A stretch of DNA of 28,432 bases from Lachnospiraceae bacterium (GTDB lineage Bacteria > Bacillota > Clostridia > Lachnospirales > Anaerotignaceae). Position numbers and translations under genes: made by a program. Position 1 is the first letter of the stretch. Each line of letters begins with the position of its first letter. The stretch lies in contig JAHZEA010000019.1 of NCBI GenBank assembly GCA_019422065.1, positions 1-28,432 of the forward strand, written 5' to 3'. Of the stretch, positions 1-8,784 are shown one piece after another. The notes below the pieces were generated by a model that was not told the origin of the DNA, searched no databases, and saw nothing but the letters and a program-made list of their open reading frames with translations.

Positions 1-1128
1 AGTGTATCGTCTAAAGTGTCATCAGACAGTCAGGTTTCAGTAGTGCCGAAGGTTGGCGGAACAGTAAAAAATGTATATGTATCCCTTGGAGATAATGTTA
101 AAGCCGGAGATATACTTTTTGAAATTGACGACACAAATGCTCAATTGGAAGTTCAGCAGGCTCAAGCCTCATTAAACTCAGCTCAGGCAGGGTTGGAGTC
201 AGCTCAGGCTAATTATGAGTCAAATGTTGGTGGAAGCATGGAAGTACAACTGCAACAGCTCCAGTCTAATGTAGATACTTTACAAATCCAATACGACGAC
301 CTTTTGAAAAACTTAGAAAAATCTCAAAAACTTTATGAAATAGGCAATATATCAAAACAAGAGCTTGATGAGCTTCAGTCAAGTGTAGACCAAACAAAGC
401 TTCAGCTTGACTCAGCTATTAATGAGCTTGAACTGCAGAAAAATAAAATTACAGAAGAAACAAAAAAATCATCCCAAGCAACTGTTAACCAGTCCCAAGC
501 TTCTGTAGAACAGGCACAGGTTTCACTTGAGAGTGCTCAAAAAAATCTTGAGGATACTAAAGTTCGTGCAGAAATAGACGGCACAATAGGCAGTATTAAT
601 ATAACAAAAGGCTCAACTGTAAGCTCCCAAAGTGAGGCTATGACTATAACAAGCTTAGATAATATTAAAGTTTCATTCAGTGTTTCAGAAGATGTTATTA
701 ACAGAATATCTGTAGGTTCTAAGGTGTATATTACAATTTCTGCTGTATCGGAAGAACCTTTTGAAACAGTTATTTCAAATATTTCACCTACTGCAGACAG
801 TCAGACTAAACTTTATACTGTAGAGGCTTATTTAGAAAACAGCGACCATGAAATTAAGCCGGGCATGTTTGCTTCAATTAAGCTTGTACTGGATAAGAAA
901 GATAACACAATTTCAGTGCCTTTAAATACCGTAATTGAAAGCAACGGAGAAAAGTATGTATATGTTGTGGACGAAAACAATATAGCACATAAAACAATTG
1001 TTGAAACAGGCCTTAAAAATGATGAGTACATAGAAATTACCAGCGGTGTTAACATGGGGGATAAGGTTGTTACTACCGGTCAGGATTTCCTTAGTGACGG
1101 AAGCACAGTAAGCATATCGGAATCTTAA
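1..1128 (+). CDS. RND/HlyD-family membrane-fusion (periplasmic-adaptor-type) protein, 5' partial
   Basis: Adaptor subunit of an RND efflux pump, expected to be anchored outside the membrane and to work with the pump encoded immediately downstream. The reading frame is open to the first base of the window, so the true start and the signal or lipoprotein anchor lie upstream; a GTG at 16 is only an internal codon. About 375 residues are visible. The order is a biotinyl-lipoyl half-motif (VVPKVGGTVKNVYVSLGDNV), a long Gln/Ser-rich helical hairpin rich in LEVQQAQASL-type heptads, the second lipoyl half (VRAEIDGTIGSINITKGS), a beta-barrel domain and a membrane-proximal domain near the C-terminus. 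The stop abuts the next gene, so the two are surely co-transcribed. Family assignment is strong; the exported substrate cannot be read. Confidence 0.9.
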   Translation, partial: SVSSKVSSDSQVSVVPKVGGTVKNVYVSLGDNVKAGDILFEIDDTNAQLEVQQAQASLNSAQAGLESAQANYESNVGGSMEVQLQQLQSNVDTLQIQYDDLLKNLEKSQKLYEIGNISKQELDELQSSVDQTKLQLDSAINELELQKNKITEETKKSSQATVNQSQASVEQAQVSLESAQKNLEDTKVRAEIDGTIGSINITKGSTVSSQSEAMTITSLDNIKVSFSVSEDVINRISVGSKVYITISAVSEEPFETVISNISPTADSQTKLYTVEAYLENSDHEIKPGMFASIKLVLDKKDNTISVPLNTVIESNGEKYVYVVDENNIAHKTIVETGLKNDEYIEITSGVNMGDKVVTTGQDFLSDGSTVSISES

Positions 1129-1161
1129 TTGAGTGTTGACGGAAAGGCGTGTGATACATAT

Positions 1162-4100
1162 ATGGATTTTACTAAAATTTCAATTAAGCGTCCGGTAGCC
1201 ATTATAATGGTAATGCTTATTATAGTTATATTAGGTATAGTTTCTGTTTCTAAAATGGAAATGGCGTTAACTCCAGATGTTGATATGCCTATAGCTATGG
1301 TAATGACAACTTATGAAGACGCAGGCCCGGAAGAGGTTGAAAGCCTTGTTACGGAAAAAATAGAAAGTGCCGTTGCTAATGTGGAAGATGTAGAGTCCAT
1401 AACTTCCACATCATCGGAAGGTACTTCTATGGTAATGGTTGAGTTTAGTTATGGAACCAATTTGGATACGGCTGTTACTAATTTAAGAGATAAAGTAAGC
1501 ATGGTTGAAGCAATGCTGCCTGATGACTGCGACTCGCCTACCATAATGAAAATGGATATGAACTCCATGCCGGTAGTTACAGCTGTAGTAGCTTCTGACA
1601 GCATGGACGAATATGAGTTAAAAACATTTGTTGAGGATAATATAGAGCCTCGTCTTGAAAGGCAGTCCGGTGTTGCATCAGTTGATGTTATGGGCGGTGC
1701 CGAAAAAGAAATAAAAATAGAAATCGACCCTGAGATTTTAGAAGGCCTTGGCCTCAGTATGACATCAATAGGCCAGATTTTGTCGCAGGAAAACAGTAAC
1801 CAAGCAGGCGGAAGCGTTGATTACGGCGATAAATCACTTACCATAAGCACAAAGTTACAGATGGAAGATATAGACGATATTAAAAACACGCCTATACAAA
1901 TTTCGGAAGGTACAGTGCTTAAGCTTGAGGACATTGCTACAATTACAGAATGTGAGAAAGAAACAGAGTCTATAAGCCGTTATAATGGTGAAAGATGTAT
2001 ATCTGTTTCCGTAACCAAATCCAGTGACGGCAACACGGTTTCGGTAGTAAATGATGTTAAAGACGAGATTGACGCTATCTCCAGAGATTATCCGGATATT
2101 ACAATGGAGATAGTAAGTGAGTCAGCAAGCAGTATTGAAAATTCAATAAATAACGTATTGTCAAACATTTTTTCAGGTGCAATACTTTCAATTATTGTTT
2201 TGTTTGTATTCCTTAAAAATATAGGCTTAACAGGCGTAATTGCAGTTTCTATGCCTATTTCTATTATAGGTACATTTGTACTTTTGTACTTTTCGGGCAC
2301 AACACTTAATATGATTTCGCTGGGCGGCCTTTCAGTTGGTGTTGGTATGCTTGTAGATAACTCTGTTGTTGTACTGGAAAATATATACCGCTACCGTACA
2401 ACATTAGGCTACGGAAAGATAAAAGGCACATACAGGGCTGGTAAAGAAGTACGTGCTTCTATTGTGGCATCTACATTAACAACAATAGTTGTATTTGTTC
2501 CGTTTGTATTTGTAAGCGGAATGATGATTGAAATGATGAAAGACTTGGCTTATGCCATTATATTTGCTCTTACAATGTCGCTTGTTACTTCTATGACGGT
2601 TGTACCTATGTTTGCGGGTAATTATGTTAATAACATACACCGTAACCATGCGCCTAAGCAGCTGAATTTTATAAATAAACTGCTGGATTTATTCGATAAA
2701 TTTATAAAGAAGCTTGATACAATATACGGCATATTTTTAAAATGGGCCGTATGGCACAAAAAAAGAACTCTTATTGCTGTTATGATTATATTCGTTGCTT
2801 CTTTAAGCCTTCTGCCTTCAATTGGTATGGAGCTTATGCCGTCTTCCGACGAGGGCGAATTTAGTGTAACTGTTAAAGCACCAAAAGGAAGCAAACTGGA
2901 AGTAGTAGATGATTTATCTTTGCAGGTAGAGGAAATGCTTGAAGAAATACCGGAACTTGTTTCAATGTCTGTTTCTCTTTCAGGTTCATCGGGTTCAATT
3001 GGCGGTTCAAGCGAAGAAAGTACAATAAGCTGTACTCTTGTAGATAAAACTGAAAGAGACAGAAGCACAGATGAAATAGTTGAAGATGTTCGAAATATGG
3101 TTAAAAATATTGCCGGAGCCGAGATTTCAGTTTCTGCAAGCTCAAGTATGTCTTCTATGCTGAGCAGCGGAGTAGAGGTAGAAATAACAGGCGATGACAT
3201 GGATAAACTGCGTGAAATAAGTGAGCAGATAGAGTATCAGATGTCACAGATTGAAGGTACAAGACAGATTACAAGCTCACTTGATGACCAAGATACACAG
3301 ATAGCTTTAAATGTTGATAAAGAAAAAATAAGACAGTATGGTTTAACCGGTTCTGATGTAGCAAATCAGGTTAAAAACACTGTATCCGGTTATACTGCAA
3401 CTACTTTAAAAGCCAACGGCGACGAAATGGACATAATAATTGTTCTGCCTGAAGAAAGGACTTCTAACCTTGTTAATATAGAGGATATGTCAATTACAAC
3501 AGGTGACGGAAGCATTATACCGCTTTCGGCTATAGCTGAAATTTCAATGGAAGATGTACCTTCATCTATTAATAGGGAAGACCAAAGCAGATATGTTACT
3601 GTTTCATGTGAGGTTTACGGAAGAGACAGCGGAAGTGTTGGCAATGATGTTCAAAGTATGCTTTCACAAATTTCAATGCCTCAGGGTTACACGGCAAAAT
3701 TAGGCGGAAGCAGTGAGACAATGAACGACACATTCTCGGCTATAGGCCTTGTAATTGTTTTGGCTATTGTTTTGGTATACATGGTTATGGCAGCTCAGTT
3801 TGAGTCTTTGATAAATCCGTTTATAATTATGTTTACAATACCTCTTGCCTTTACAGGTGCTATATTCCTTCTTTTTATAACAGGAGAGCCTATAAGCATG
3901 ATGGCCCTTATTGGCTGTCTTATACTGGTAGGTATTGTTGTTAATAACGGTATTGTTCTTATTGACTACATTAATATACTTAGGGAAAGAGACGGTTATG
4001 AGCTTACAGAGGCTGTTTTGGCAGCTTGCCCAACAAGACTTAGACCTATATTAATGACGGCTTTAACTACTATTTTGGGCCAGTTCCCTATGATATTTTC

Positions 4101-4296
4101 TAACGGCTCAAACAGCGAAATGCTTAGGGGAATGGGCCTTGTAATTGCCGGAGGACTTGCAACATCAACATTCCTTACACTTGTTGTTGTGCCACTGCTT
4201 TATATGTTCTTTGACAGAATTTCCAGTGGTTTTAGAAAGAAATTCCATATTAAGCCAAAGGCAAATCCTTTTGAAGTTGAAAAGGAATGCTGCTAA
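1162..4296 (+). CDS. RND-superfamily efflux transporter permease (AcrB/MdtB/SwrC-like)
   Basis: Proton-driven multidrug or lipid exporter of the ACR_tran family, 1044 residues, the usual length. I chose the ATG at 1162 because the protein then begins MDFTKISIKRPVAIIMVML, the standard family start (cytoplasmic helix then first membrane segment). An in-frame TTG at 1129 would add 11 atypical residues. The first extracellular porter region follows, then the membrane block with GMLVDNSVVVLENIYR, a second porter region, and the C-terminal block with AAQFESLINPFIIMFTIPLA. In AcrB the proton relay uses two adjacent Asp; here the pair is Asp399-Asn400, a variant common in Gram-positive homologues. 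No outer-membrane channel gene accompanies it, as expected for a cell without an outer membrane. Substrate unknown. Confidence 0.93.
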   Translation: MDFTKISIKRPVAIIMVMLIIVILGIVSVSKMEMALTPDVDMPIAMVMTTYEDAGPEEVESLVTEKIESAVANVEDVESITSTSSEGTSMVMVEFSYGTNLDTAVTNLRDKVSMVEAMLPDDCDSPTIMKMDMNSMPVVTAVVASDSMDEYELKTFVEDNIEPRLERQSGVASVDVMGGAEKEIKIEIDPEILEGLGLSMTSIGQILSQENSNQAGGSVDYGDKSLTISTKLQMEDIDDIKNTPIQISEGTVLKLEDIATITECEKETESISRYNGERCISVSVTKSSDGNTVSVVNDVKDEIDAISRDYPDITMEIVSESASSIENSINNVLSNIFSGAILSIIVLFVFLKNIGLTGVIAVSMPISIIGTFVLLYFSGTTLNMISLGGLSVGVGMLVDNSVVVLENIYRYRTTLGYGKIKGTYRAGKEVRASIVASTLTTIVVFVPFVFVSGMMIEMMKDLAYAIIFALTMSLVTSMTVVPMFAGNYVNNIHRNHAPKQLNFINKLLDLFDKFIKKLDTIYGIFLKWAVWHKKRTLIAVMIIFVASLSLLPSIGMELMPSSDEGEFSVTVKAPKGSKLEVVDDLSLQVEEMLEEIPELVSMSVSLSGSSGSIGGSSEESTISCTLVDKTERDRSTDEIVEDVRNMVKNIAGAEISVSASSSMSSMLSSGVEVEITGDDMDKLREISEQIEYQMSQIEGTRQITSSLDDQDTQIALNVDKEKIRQYGLTGSDVANQVKNTVSGYTATTLKANGDEMDIIIVLPEERTSNLVNIEDMSITTGDGSIIPLSAIAEISMEDVPSSINREDQSRYVTVSCEVYGRDSGSVGNDVQSMLSQISMPQGYTAKLGGSSETMNDTFSAIGLVIVLAIVLVYMVMAAQFESLINPFIIMFTIPLAFTGAIFLLFITGEPISMMALIGCLILVGIVVNNGIVLIDYINILRERDGYELTEAVLAACPTRLRPILMTALTTILGQFPMIFSNGSNSEMLRGMGLVIAGGLATSTFLTLVVVPLLYMFFDRISSGFRKKFHIKPKANPFEVEKECC

Positions 4297-4360
4297 TAAA
4301 ATAAGCACAGATTTATATATTAAACAAAAGTATGTGCACAAAATGTGCTGTATAATAAGA

Positions 4361-4389
4361 CAGCGGCGGAGAAATCCGCCGTTGTTTTT
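4361..4389 (+). terminator. Rho-independent terminator of the efflux operon
   Basis: A hairpin with arm CAGCGGCGGA, a GAAA tetraloop at 4371-4374 and arm TCCGCCGTTG, ten pairs including one G-U, is followed directly by TTTTT. It lies 64 bp after the RND pump stop and before the next promoter. Confidence 0.9.
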
Positions 4390-4497
4390 GTATGGAATAT
4401 AATTTAGTTATGTTATATAGAATGTTTTAGTATTTAAAATGTGCAGTAATAACATTTATTGATTAATAATTTTAATTGATTAGTTTAAAAAAATTAA

Positions 4498-4525
4498 TTG
4501 CAAAGCTTATTAATTGTGGTATAAT
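4498..4525 (+). promoter_or_regulatory. Sigma-A-type promoter for the aminotransferase gene
   Basis: TTGCAA at 4498-4503, a 16-bp spacer and TATAAT at 4520-4525, preceded by TGG, so an extended -10 (TGnTATAAT). The predicted leader is about 110 nt, AT-rich, with no riboswitch or T-box signature that I can recognise. Confidence 0.7.
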
Positions 4526-4641
4526 TGTCTGCAACGGTATTAATAGGGTGGATTAAGTATTTTTATAATGATAAAATAAAACTGTTGTTGTATACTGTTT
4601 TATGTAGTTAATTTAATAAACTGGTATTGGAGATTTTAATA

Positions 4642-5814
4642 ATGAATAAATATTTATCTGATAATATAAAAAATATGCCAAGCTCAGGCATTAGAAAGTT
4701 TTTTGATGTTGCAAATATGATGGAAAATGCAATATCTTTAGGTGTAGGTGAACCTGACTTTGAAACACCGTGGCATGTTAGAGAAGCCGCTATTTCTTCT
4801 CTTGAAAAAGGTCATACGTCTTATTCTTCAAATACAGGTATGATTGAGCTTAGAAGGGCTATTTCGGATTACCTTAACGAAAAATATTCAATAAGCTATG
4901 ACCCAGAGCACCAGATACTTGTTACAATAGGTGCCAGCGAAGGAATTGACATTTCTCTTAGAGCACTTATAAATCCGGGAGATGAAGTATTAGTAGTTGA
5001 GCCTTCTTATGTTTCTTATAAGCCTTGTGTTTCAATGTGCGGCGGTGTACCTGTGCCTGTTACTACATACGAAGAAAATGATTTTAAAGTAACACCGGCA
5101 GAATTAGAAAGTAAAATTACACCTAAAACAAAAGCTGTAATACTTCCGTATCCTAATAACCCTACAGGCGGTATAATGGAAATAGACGACTTAGCCGCTA
5201 TATCAAAGGTTATAATTGAGCATGACTTATTTGTTATAAGCGATGAAATATATTCGGAGCTTACTTATGAAACAAAGCATGTTTCAATAGCGTCACTTCC
5301 GGGAATGTATGAAAGAACAGTTGTACTTAATGGTTTTTCAAAGGCTTTTGCTATGACGGGCTGGCGCCTTGGTTATGCCTGCGGCCCGGAAGAACTTATA
5401 TTTAATATGAATAAGATACACCAGTATATTGCCATGTGCGCACCTACACCAAGTCAGTATGCCGGAATAGAGGCTTTAACAAGTGAGCAGAGGGAAGAAG
5501 ACATAGCTATTATGCGTGATGCTTACAATGAAAGACGTCGTGTTATGGTAGATGGGTTCAGGCAGATGGGTCTTAGTTGTTTTGAGCCTAGGGGCGCATT
5601 TTATGTGTTCCCATGCATTAAAAAAACAGGCATGACAAGTAATGAATTCTGTGAAAAACTGCTTTATGATGAAAAAGTAGCTGTTGTACCGGGTAATGCT
5701 TTTGGCGAGTCTGGAGAAGGATTTATAAGGTGTTCTTATGCTTATTCTATTGAGAATATAGAGCGTGCACTTTACAGGATTTGGACATTTGTTAAAAAGA
5801 ATATGAAGGAATAA
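4642..5814 (+). CDS. Class I/II PLP-dependent aminotransferase (AraT/PatA/AspC-like)
   Basis: Fold-type I aminotransferase of 390 residues that exchanges an amino group between an amino acid and a 2-oxoacid in the cytoplasm. The ATG at 4642 has GGAG nine bases upstream; a TTG at 4627 overlaps that ribosome site and is rejected. Visible signatures are ISLGVGEPDFETP near the N-terminus, the PYPNNPTGG substrate/cofactor loop, SDEIYSELTY carrying the PLP-binding Asp and Tyr, and NGFSKAFAMTGWRLGY with Lys234 as the Schiff-base lysine. Closest in style to the aspartate/aromatic aminotransferases of clostridia, but donor specificity cannot be read. It follows its own extended -10 promoter and is five bases from the next gene, so that one is co-transcribed. 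Confidence 0.92.
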   Translation: MNKYLSDNIKNMPSSGIRKFFDVANMMENAISLGVGEPDFETPWHVREAAISSLEKGHTSYSSNTGMIELRRAISDYLNEKYSISYDPEHQILVTIGASEGIDISLRALINPGDEVLVVEPSYVSYKPCVSMCGGVPVPVTTYEENDFKVTPAELESKITPKTKAVILPYPNNPTGGIMEIDDLAAISKVIIEHDLFVISDEIYSELTYETKHVSIASLPGMYERTVVLNGFSKAFAMTGWRLGYACGPEELIFNMNKIHQYIAMCAPTPSQYAGIEALTSEQREEDIAIMRDAYNERRRVMVDGFRQMGLSCFEPRGAFYVFPCIKKTGMTSNEFCEKLLYDEKVAVVPGNAFGESGEGFIRCSYAYSIENIERALYRIWTFVKKNMKE

Positions 5815-5819
5815 TTAAT

Positions 5820-6407
5820 ATGGATTGTTTTTGCGATGAATATTTTACATACTGTAAAAAGAAAGTTTATATATGCGGTTTCTGCAAAGACGGTGAAAGA
5901 GAAAAAACAAAGGAGATTTATAAATCGGCTATTGAAAAAGCAGACTTTGCAGATTTAAAAGACGATTATTATATTGATATTAAACTTTATGATTTAATAA
6001 GCCAAGTTACGCCTAAAAATGTGCCTGCTATGGGAATTGGCATTATAATAAAGGACTCTATTCATATAGGCGGCGGAATTATAGGCAATCCTTTGTACGA
6101 CGGTGAGTCGGCAGATGATGAGCTGGAGTATATACAAAATAATTTTTGGTGCATAGCTTTCAGTGGAAGGTATGGGGCTGTTTTTTACTGCGATAACAAA
6201 AAAGACGCTGTAAAACATGCTGAAAATATTAAGGAATTTAATAAATATGATATTAAGCACGCAATTTATGCTACAAGGGATTATTTAAAAAGTGCCGCAG
6301 ATAAATTTTTAATACTTGCAGACGGCTCAGGCTATGGCGCCTATCCTTATTGCGCTTGCTGTTTAAATGAAAAAATAATGGAGCTGGATTTTGGTATTAA
6401 CAATTAA
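5820..6407 (+). CDS. Conserved-looking hypothetical protein, cysteine-bearing, 195 aa
   Basis: Not recognised. ATG with AAGGA ahead of it, starting five bases after the aminotransferase stop, so translation is probably coupled. The predicted protein is soluble, with no signal peptide or membrane segment. It is unusually rich in Cys: MDCFCDEYFTYC and YICGFC at the N-terminus, FWC in the middle and YCACC near the C-terminus. A Gly-rich central stretch (MGIGIIIKDSIHIGGGIIG) and a late DGSGYGAYPY stretch look like conserved core motifs. The clustered Cys could bind a metal, but the spacing matches no zinc-ribbon or ferredoxin pattern I know. Codon use resembles its neighbours. Function unknown. 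Confidence 0.75.
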   Translation: MDCFCDEYFTYCKKKVYICGFCKDGEREKTKEIYKSAIEKADFADLKDDYYIDIKLYDLISQVTPKNVPAMGIGIIIKDSIHIGGGIIGNPLYDGESADDELEYIQNNFWCIAFSGRYGAVFYCDNKKDAVKHAENIKEFNKYDIKHAIYATRDYLKSAADKFLILADGSGYGAYPYCACCLNEKIMELDFGINN

Positions 6408-6420
6408 AAGTAATGAAAGA

Positions 6421-6460
6421 GTTAGAAAAGGTTAGAAAAAGTTAGAAAAAGTTAGAAAAA
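6421..6460 (+). repeat. Four tandem 10-bp repeats with phased A-tracts
   Basis: Four perfectly abutting copies of GTTAGAAAAR, the first ending in G and the others in A. Another A-run follows at 6468-6473. The array lies between the stop of the 195-aa protein and the start of the SRPBCC gene, so it is in the leader of the latter. Confidence 0.95.
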
Positions 6461-6487
6461 AGGCTGGAAAAAAGTTTGGCGGTGTTT

Positions 6488-6910
6488 ATGAAAAAATATA
6501 CAGTTGTTTCAAGTATTAAAGCTGACTTTAAATGCGGAATAGACATTATTTGGAACAAAGTAACGTCTTTAAGTGATTATAAATGGCGCAGTGATATTAA
6601 CTATATAGAAGTTTTAGGCAAACACCAGTTTATAGAATATTCAAATAAAGGCGTTAAAACTTATTTTAAAACAACGGCTTTTATTAAGCACAAATATTGG
6701 GAATTTGAGTTGGAAAACAAGAACATAAAAGGCCGTTGGAAAGGTGTTTTTTCATATAGCGGCGGCAAAACGACAGTGCATTTTACAGAAGAAATAACCA
6801 CTAAGAATATATTTTTAATACCTTTTATTAAGCCGTACTTAAAAAAACAACAGATTAGATATATACAAGATTTAAAACGCGCATTGTATAAAAAGGGCTC
6901 GAACCGATAA
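6488..6910 (+). CDS. SRPBCC (START/polyketide-cyclase-like) family protein
   Basis: Small soluble protein of 140 residues with a helix-grip fold that normally makes a hydrophobic ligand cavity. Recognisable family features are the N-terminal strand KKYTVVSSIKADF, then SDYKWRSDINYIEVL, WEFELENKNIKGRWKGVF, VHFTEEITTKN and a long C-terminal helix starting FIKPYLKKQQ. I chose ATG 6488; the in-frame TTG 6476 and GTG 6482 precede it, and the GGCGG near 6478-6482 sits rather close to the ATG, so initiation may be weak. The 10-bp repeat array lies just upstream. The last codons form one arm of a terminator and the stop codon is in its loop. Ligand and role are unknown. Confidence 0.8.
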   Translation: MKKYTVVSSIKADFKCGIDIIWNKVTSLSDYKWRSDINYIEVLGKHQFIEYSNKGVKTYFKTTAFIKHKYWEFELENKNIKGRWKGVFSYSGGKTTVHFTEEITTKNIFLIPFIKPYLKKQQIRYIQDLKRALYKKGSNR

Positions 6911-6929
6911 ATACGGTTTGAGCCTTTTA
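6891..6929. terminator. Bidirectional terminator between convergent genes
   Basis: GGCTCGAACCG (6896-6906) pairs with CGGTTTGAGCC (6914-6924), eleven pairs including one G-U, around loop ATAAATA. TTTT follows on the plus strand, and on the minus strand the hairpin is followed by CTTTTT. It serves both the SRPBCC gene and the IclR-type gene. The SRPBCC stop codon lies in the loop. Confidence 0.85.
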
Positions 6930-6956
6930 AATTTCTGGTTTTATTAATATTAATTA

Positions 6957-7730
6957 TCAAAGCAAAATATCACCGGAATAGTTTCTGAGCAAAAGCTCTG
7001 TTTTAAGTTTAAGCTTTTTAAGCTCATTTTTAACTGTTATAAGCTTTTTGCTGTCACACCTGAAAGAAGGTATTGAAACACTTATGGCATAAAGCACAGA
7101 GCCGTCTTTAACTATAGGCACGGCTATGCATATTATTTGTTCTGCAAACTCCTGATTTTCATAGGCAAAACCTTCGTTTTCAACATTGCGCACCTGTTCA
7201 TAAAACTTATTAATATCAGTAATGGAGTATCTGGTGCAGGATAGCATTTGCGGAGGGAATATTTCTTTCATTTCCTCAAAACTTGTTCTGCTTAAAAGGG
7301 CTTTTCCCAAAGCTGTGCAGTTAGCCGGTATTTTTTTACCTACGTGAGTTACAAGGCGCAGTGACTGAGGAGAGTCTATTTTGGCTACATATAAAACATT
7401 TGAGCCGTTTAAAACACCCATACTGCATGTTTCGTTGCATACTGATACAAGCTCATTCATTGCAGCGCTTATGTGGCTCAATATTGATTTTGAGTTAAAG
7501 TATGTTGAGCCTACTGCAAAGGCACTTATACCTATACGATATTTTCCGCTGTTTTGCTGCAATGAAATATAATGTCTGTCCTCAAGAGTATGAATTATAG
7601 GAAAAATACTGCTTTTAGGCGCTTTAATCTGTTTGGCTATTTCAGTTAATGTATAGCCGTCGTTTGATGAAGAAAGCATTTCAAGTATGTCTAAAACTCT
7701 TGAAGTAGCTCTGTGTTCGTTTTGCGGCAT
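6957..7730 (-). CDS. IclR-family transcriptional regulator
   Basis: DNA-binding regulator of 257 residues, the normal family length. The N-terminal winged helix-turn-helix runs over about residues 5-70 (RVLDILEMLSSSNDGYTLTEIAKQIKAPKSS as separate helix blocks, then a wing ending SGKYRIG). The C-terminal effector-binding GAF-like domain shows GSNVLYVAKIDSPQ, the CTALGKALLS motif and FAYENQEFAEQIICIAVPI. The ATG has AAGGAG upstream. It starts 11 bp after the apbE-like gene stop, so the two form one transcript from the promoter near 8785-8814. Members usually respond to a small metabolite such as an aromatic acid or sugar acid; the ligand and target operon are not evident here. Confidence 0.92.
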   Translation of the reverse strand: MPQNEHRATSRVLDILEMLSSSNDGYTLTEIAKQIKAPKSSIFPIIHTLEDRHYISLQQNSGKYRIGISAFAVGSTYFNSKSILSHISAAMNELVSVCNETCSMGVLNGSNVLYVAKIDSPQSLRLVTHVGKKIPANCTALGKALLSRTSFEEMKEIFPPQMLSCTRYSITDINKFYEQVRNVENEGFAYENQEFAEQIICIAVPIVKDGSVLYAISVSIPSFRCDSKKLITVKNELKKLKLKTELLLRNYSGDILL

Positions 7731-7741
7731 TTTCTCACTCC

Positions 7742-8749
7742 TTAATTAAGCTCGCTAGCTGGGCGATACTCTACTGTCTTATTTATTCCGTCTGAAAACA
7801 ATGTTTCGTTGTCTTTTGTTATTATTACTGCTTCATATCCATCAAGGCTGTTAATAAGCTTTAAACCTTCTTCCGCTCCAAGACAAAAAACAGTTGTGCT
7901 TAAAGCATCGCAGTCGGCAGACTCAGGGCCTATTATGGTTACAGAGCCTAAGTTATTATCAACGGGATAGCCTGTTGAAGTATCTAAAATATGGTGGTAT
8001 AGCTTTCCGTTATACTCAAAACATCTTTGGTATATACCGCTTGTTACAAGACTGTTGCCATTTGTTGATATAGCGCCGGAAAGTGTGCCTTCCTGAGCGT
8101 TAGGGTCTTGAATACCTATTATAAGGCTGTCATTTTCGGGACATATAACAAGTATATTACCGCCAAGGTTGATAAGGGCCTTTTTAACGCCTTTTTCTAT
8201 AAGAAATTCTTTTGCTTTATCGCCTATATAGCCTTTTGCTATACCGCCTAAATCAATGGCTGCGTTTTCGTCAAGAAGCTGAACAGTGTTGCCTTCTACA
8301 GAAATATTTTTGTAGTTAACATGGGATAAGGCATCTTTAATATTACTTTCACTTGGCGGAGCAGGGGACTCTGATTTAAAATCCCATAAAGAAGTGACAG
8401 GCGCTACTGTAATATCGAACTTTCCATTTGAAAGTTCACTGTATTTAATGGCTTTTTTAATAAGTTCTGCCGTCTGGTCTGAAACTTGTACTTTATCGCC
8501 TTTAGCAGAATTTATTGCTGAAATCTCGCTGGTATTTATAGTGCGGCTTAATTTTTTTTCATACTCAGTACACAAAGAAAAGCATTCATTTATTATATCG
8601 TCAGCCGATTGGTCGCCGGAATAGTCGTATATTGTAATTGTTGAAACGGTATCAAGGAGAAAAGCCGTTTGAGATACTTCTTTTTTACTGCATCCGGCAG
8701 AAATAATAGTAACAGCTAAAACAGCTAAAATAATAAGTATTTTTTTCAA
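7742..8749 (-). CDS. apbE: FAD:protein FMN transferase, lipoprotein (ApbE family)
   Basis: Mg-dependent enzyme that attaches FMN from FAD to Thr/Ser of partner flavoproteins such as Rnf/Nqr subunits or flavinylated extracellular reductases, acting outside the membrane. Start: the TTG at 8749 is preceded by AGGTGA at five bases; a GTG at 8758 would give three more residues but has no ribosome site, being part of that AGGTGA. From the TTG, 335 residues begin with a lipoprotein signal (KKILIILAVLAVTIISAGC, lipidated Cys20). Family motifs follow: LLDTVSTITIYD, DLGGIAKGYIGDKA, LINLGGNI, the YHHILDTSTGYPV substrate loop and ADCDALSTTVFCLG with metal-binding acidic residues. No flavinylated partner is in the window. 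Co-transcribed with the IclR-type gene. Confidence 0.93.
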   Translation of the reverse strand: MKKILIILAVLAVTIISAGCSKKEVSQTAFLLDTVSTITIYDYSGDQSADDIINECFSLCTEYEKKLSRTINTSEISAINSAKGDKVQVSDQTAELIKKAIKYSELSNGKFDITVAPVTSLWDFKSESPAPPSESNIKDALSHVNYKNISVEGNTVQLLDENAAIDLGGIAKGYIGDKAKEFLIEKGVKKALINLGGNILVICPENDSLIIGIQDPNAQEGTLSGAISTNGNSLVTSGIYQRCFEYNGKLYHHILDTSTGYPVDNNLGSVTIIGPESADCDALSTTVFCLGAEEGLKLINSLDGYEAVIITKDNETLFSDGINKTVEYRPASELN

Positions 8750-8784
8750 TTTAATCACCTGTAAAAAGTTTTATAAGTTATATT

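Noticed and set aside
2622..3200. Long open frame on the minus strand, about 190 codons, Ser-rich.
   Set aside because: Antisense to the Ser/Glu-rich porter region of the RND pump; composition is explained by the sense codons.
4145..4402. Plus-strand frame overlapping the end of the pump gene.
   Set aside because: Runs out of frame through the pump gene and through the terminator; His/Leu-rich shadow.
4526..4641. The 110-nt leader of the aminotransferase gene as a riboswitch or T-box.
   Set aside because: AT-rich with no stable conserved stem or T-box sequence and no terminator/antiterminator pair.
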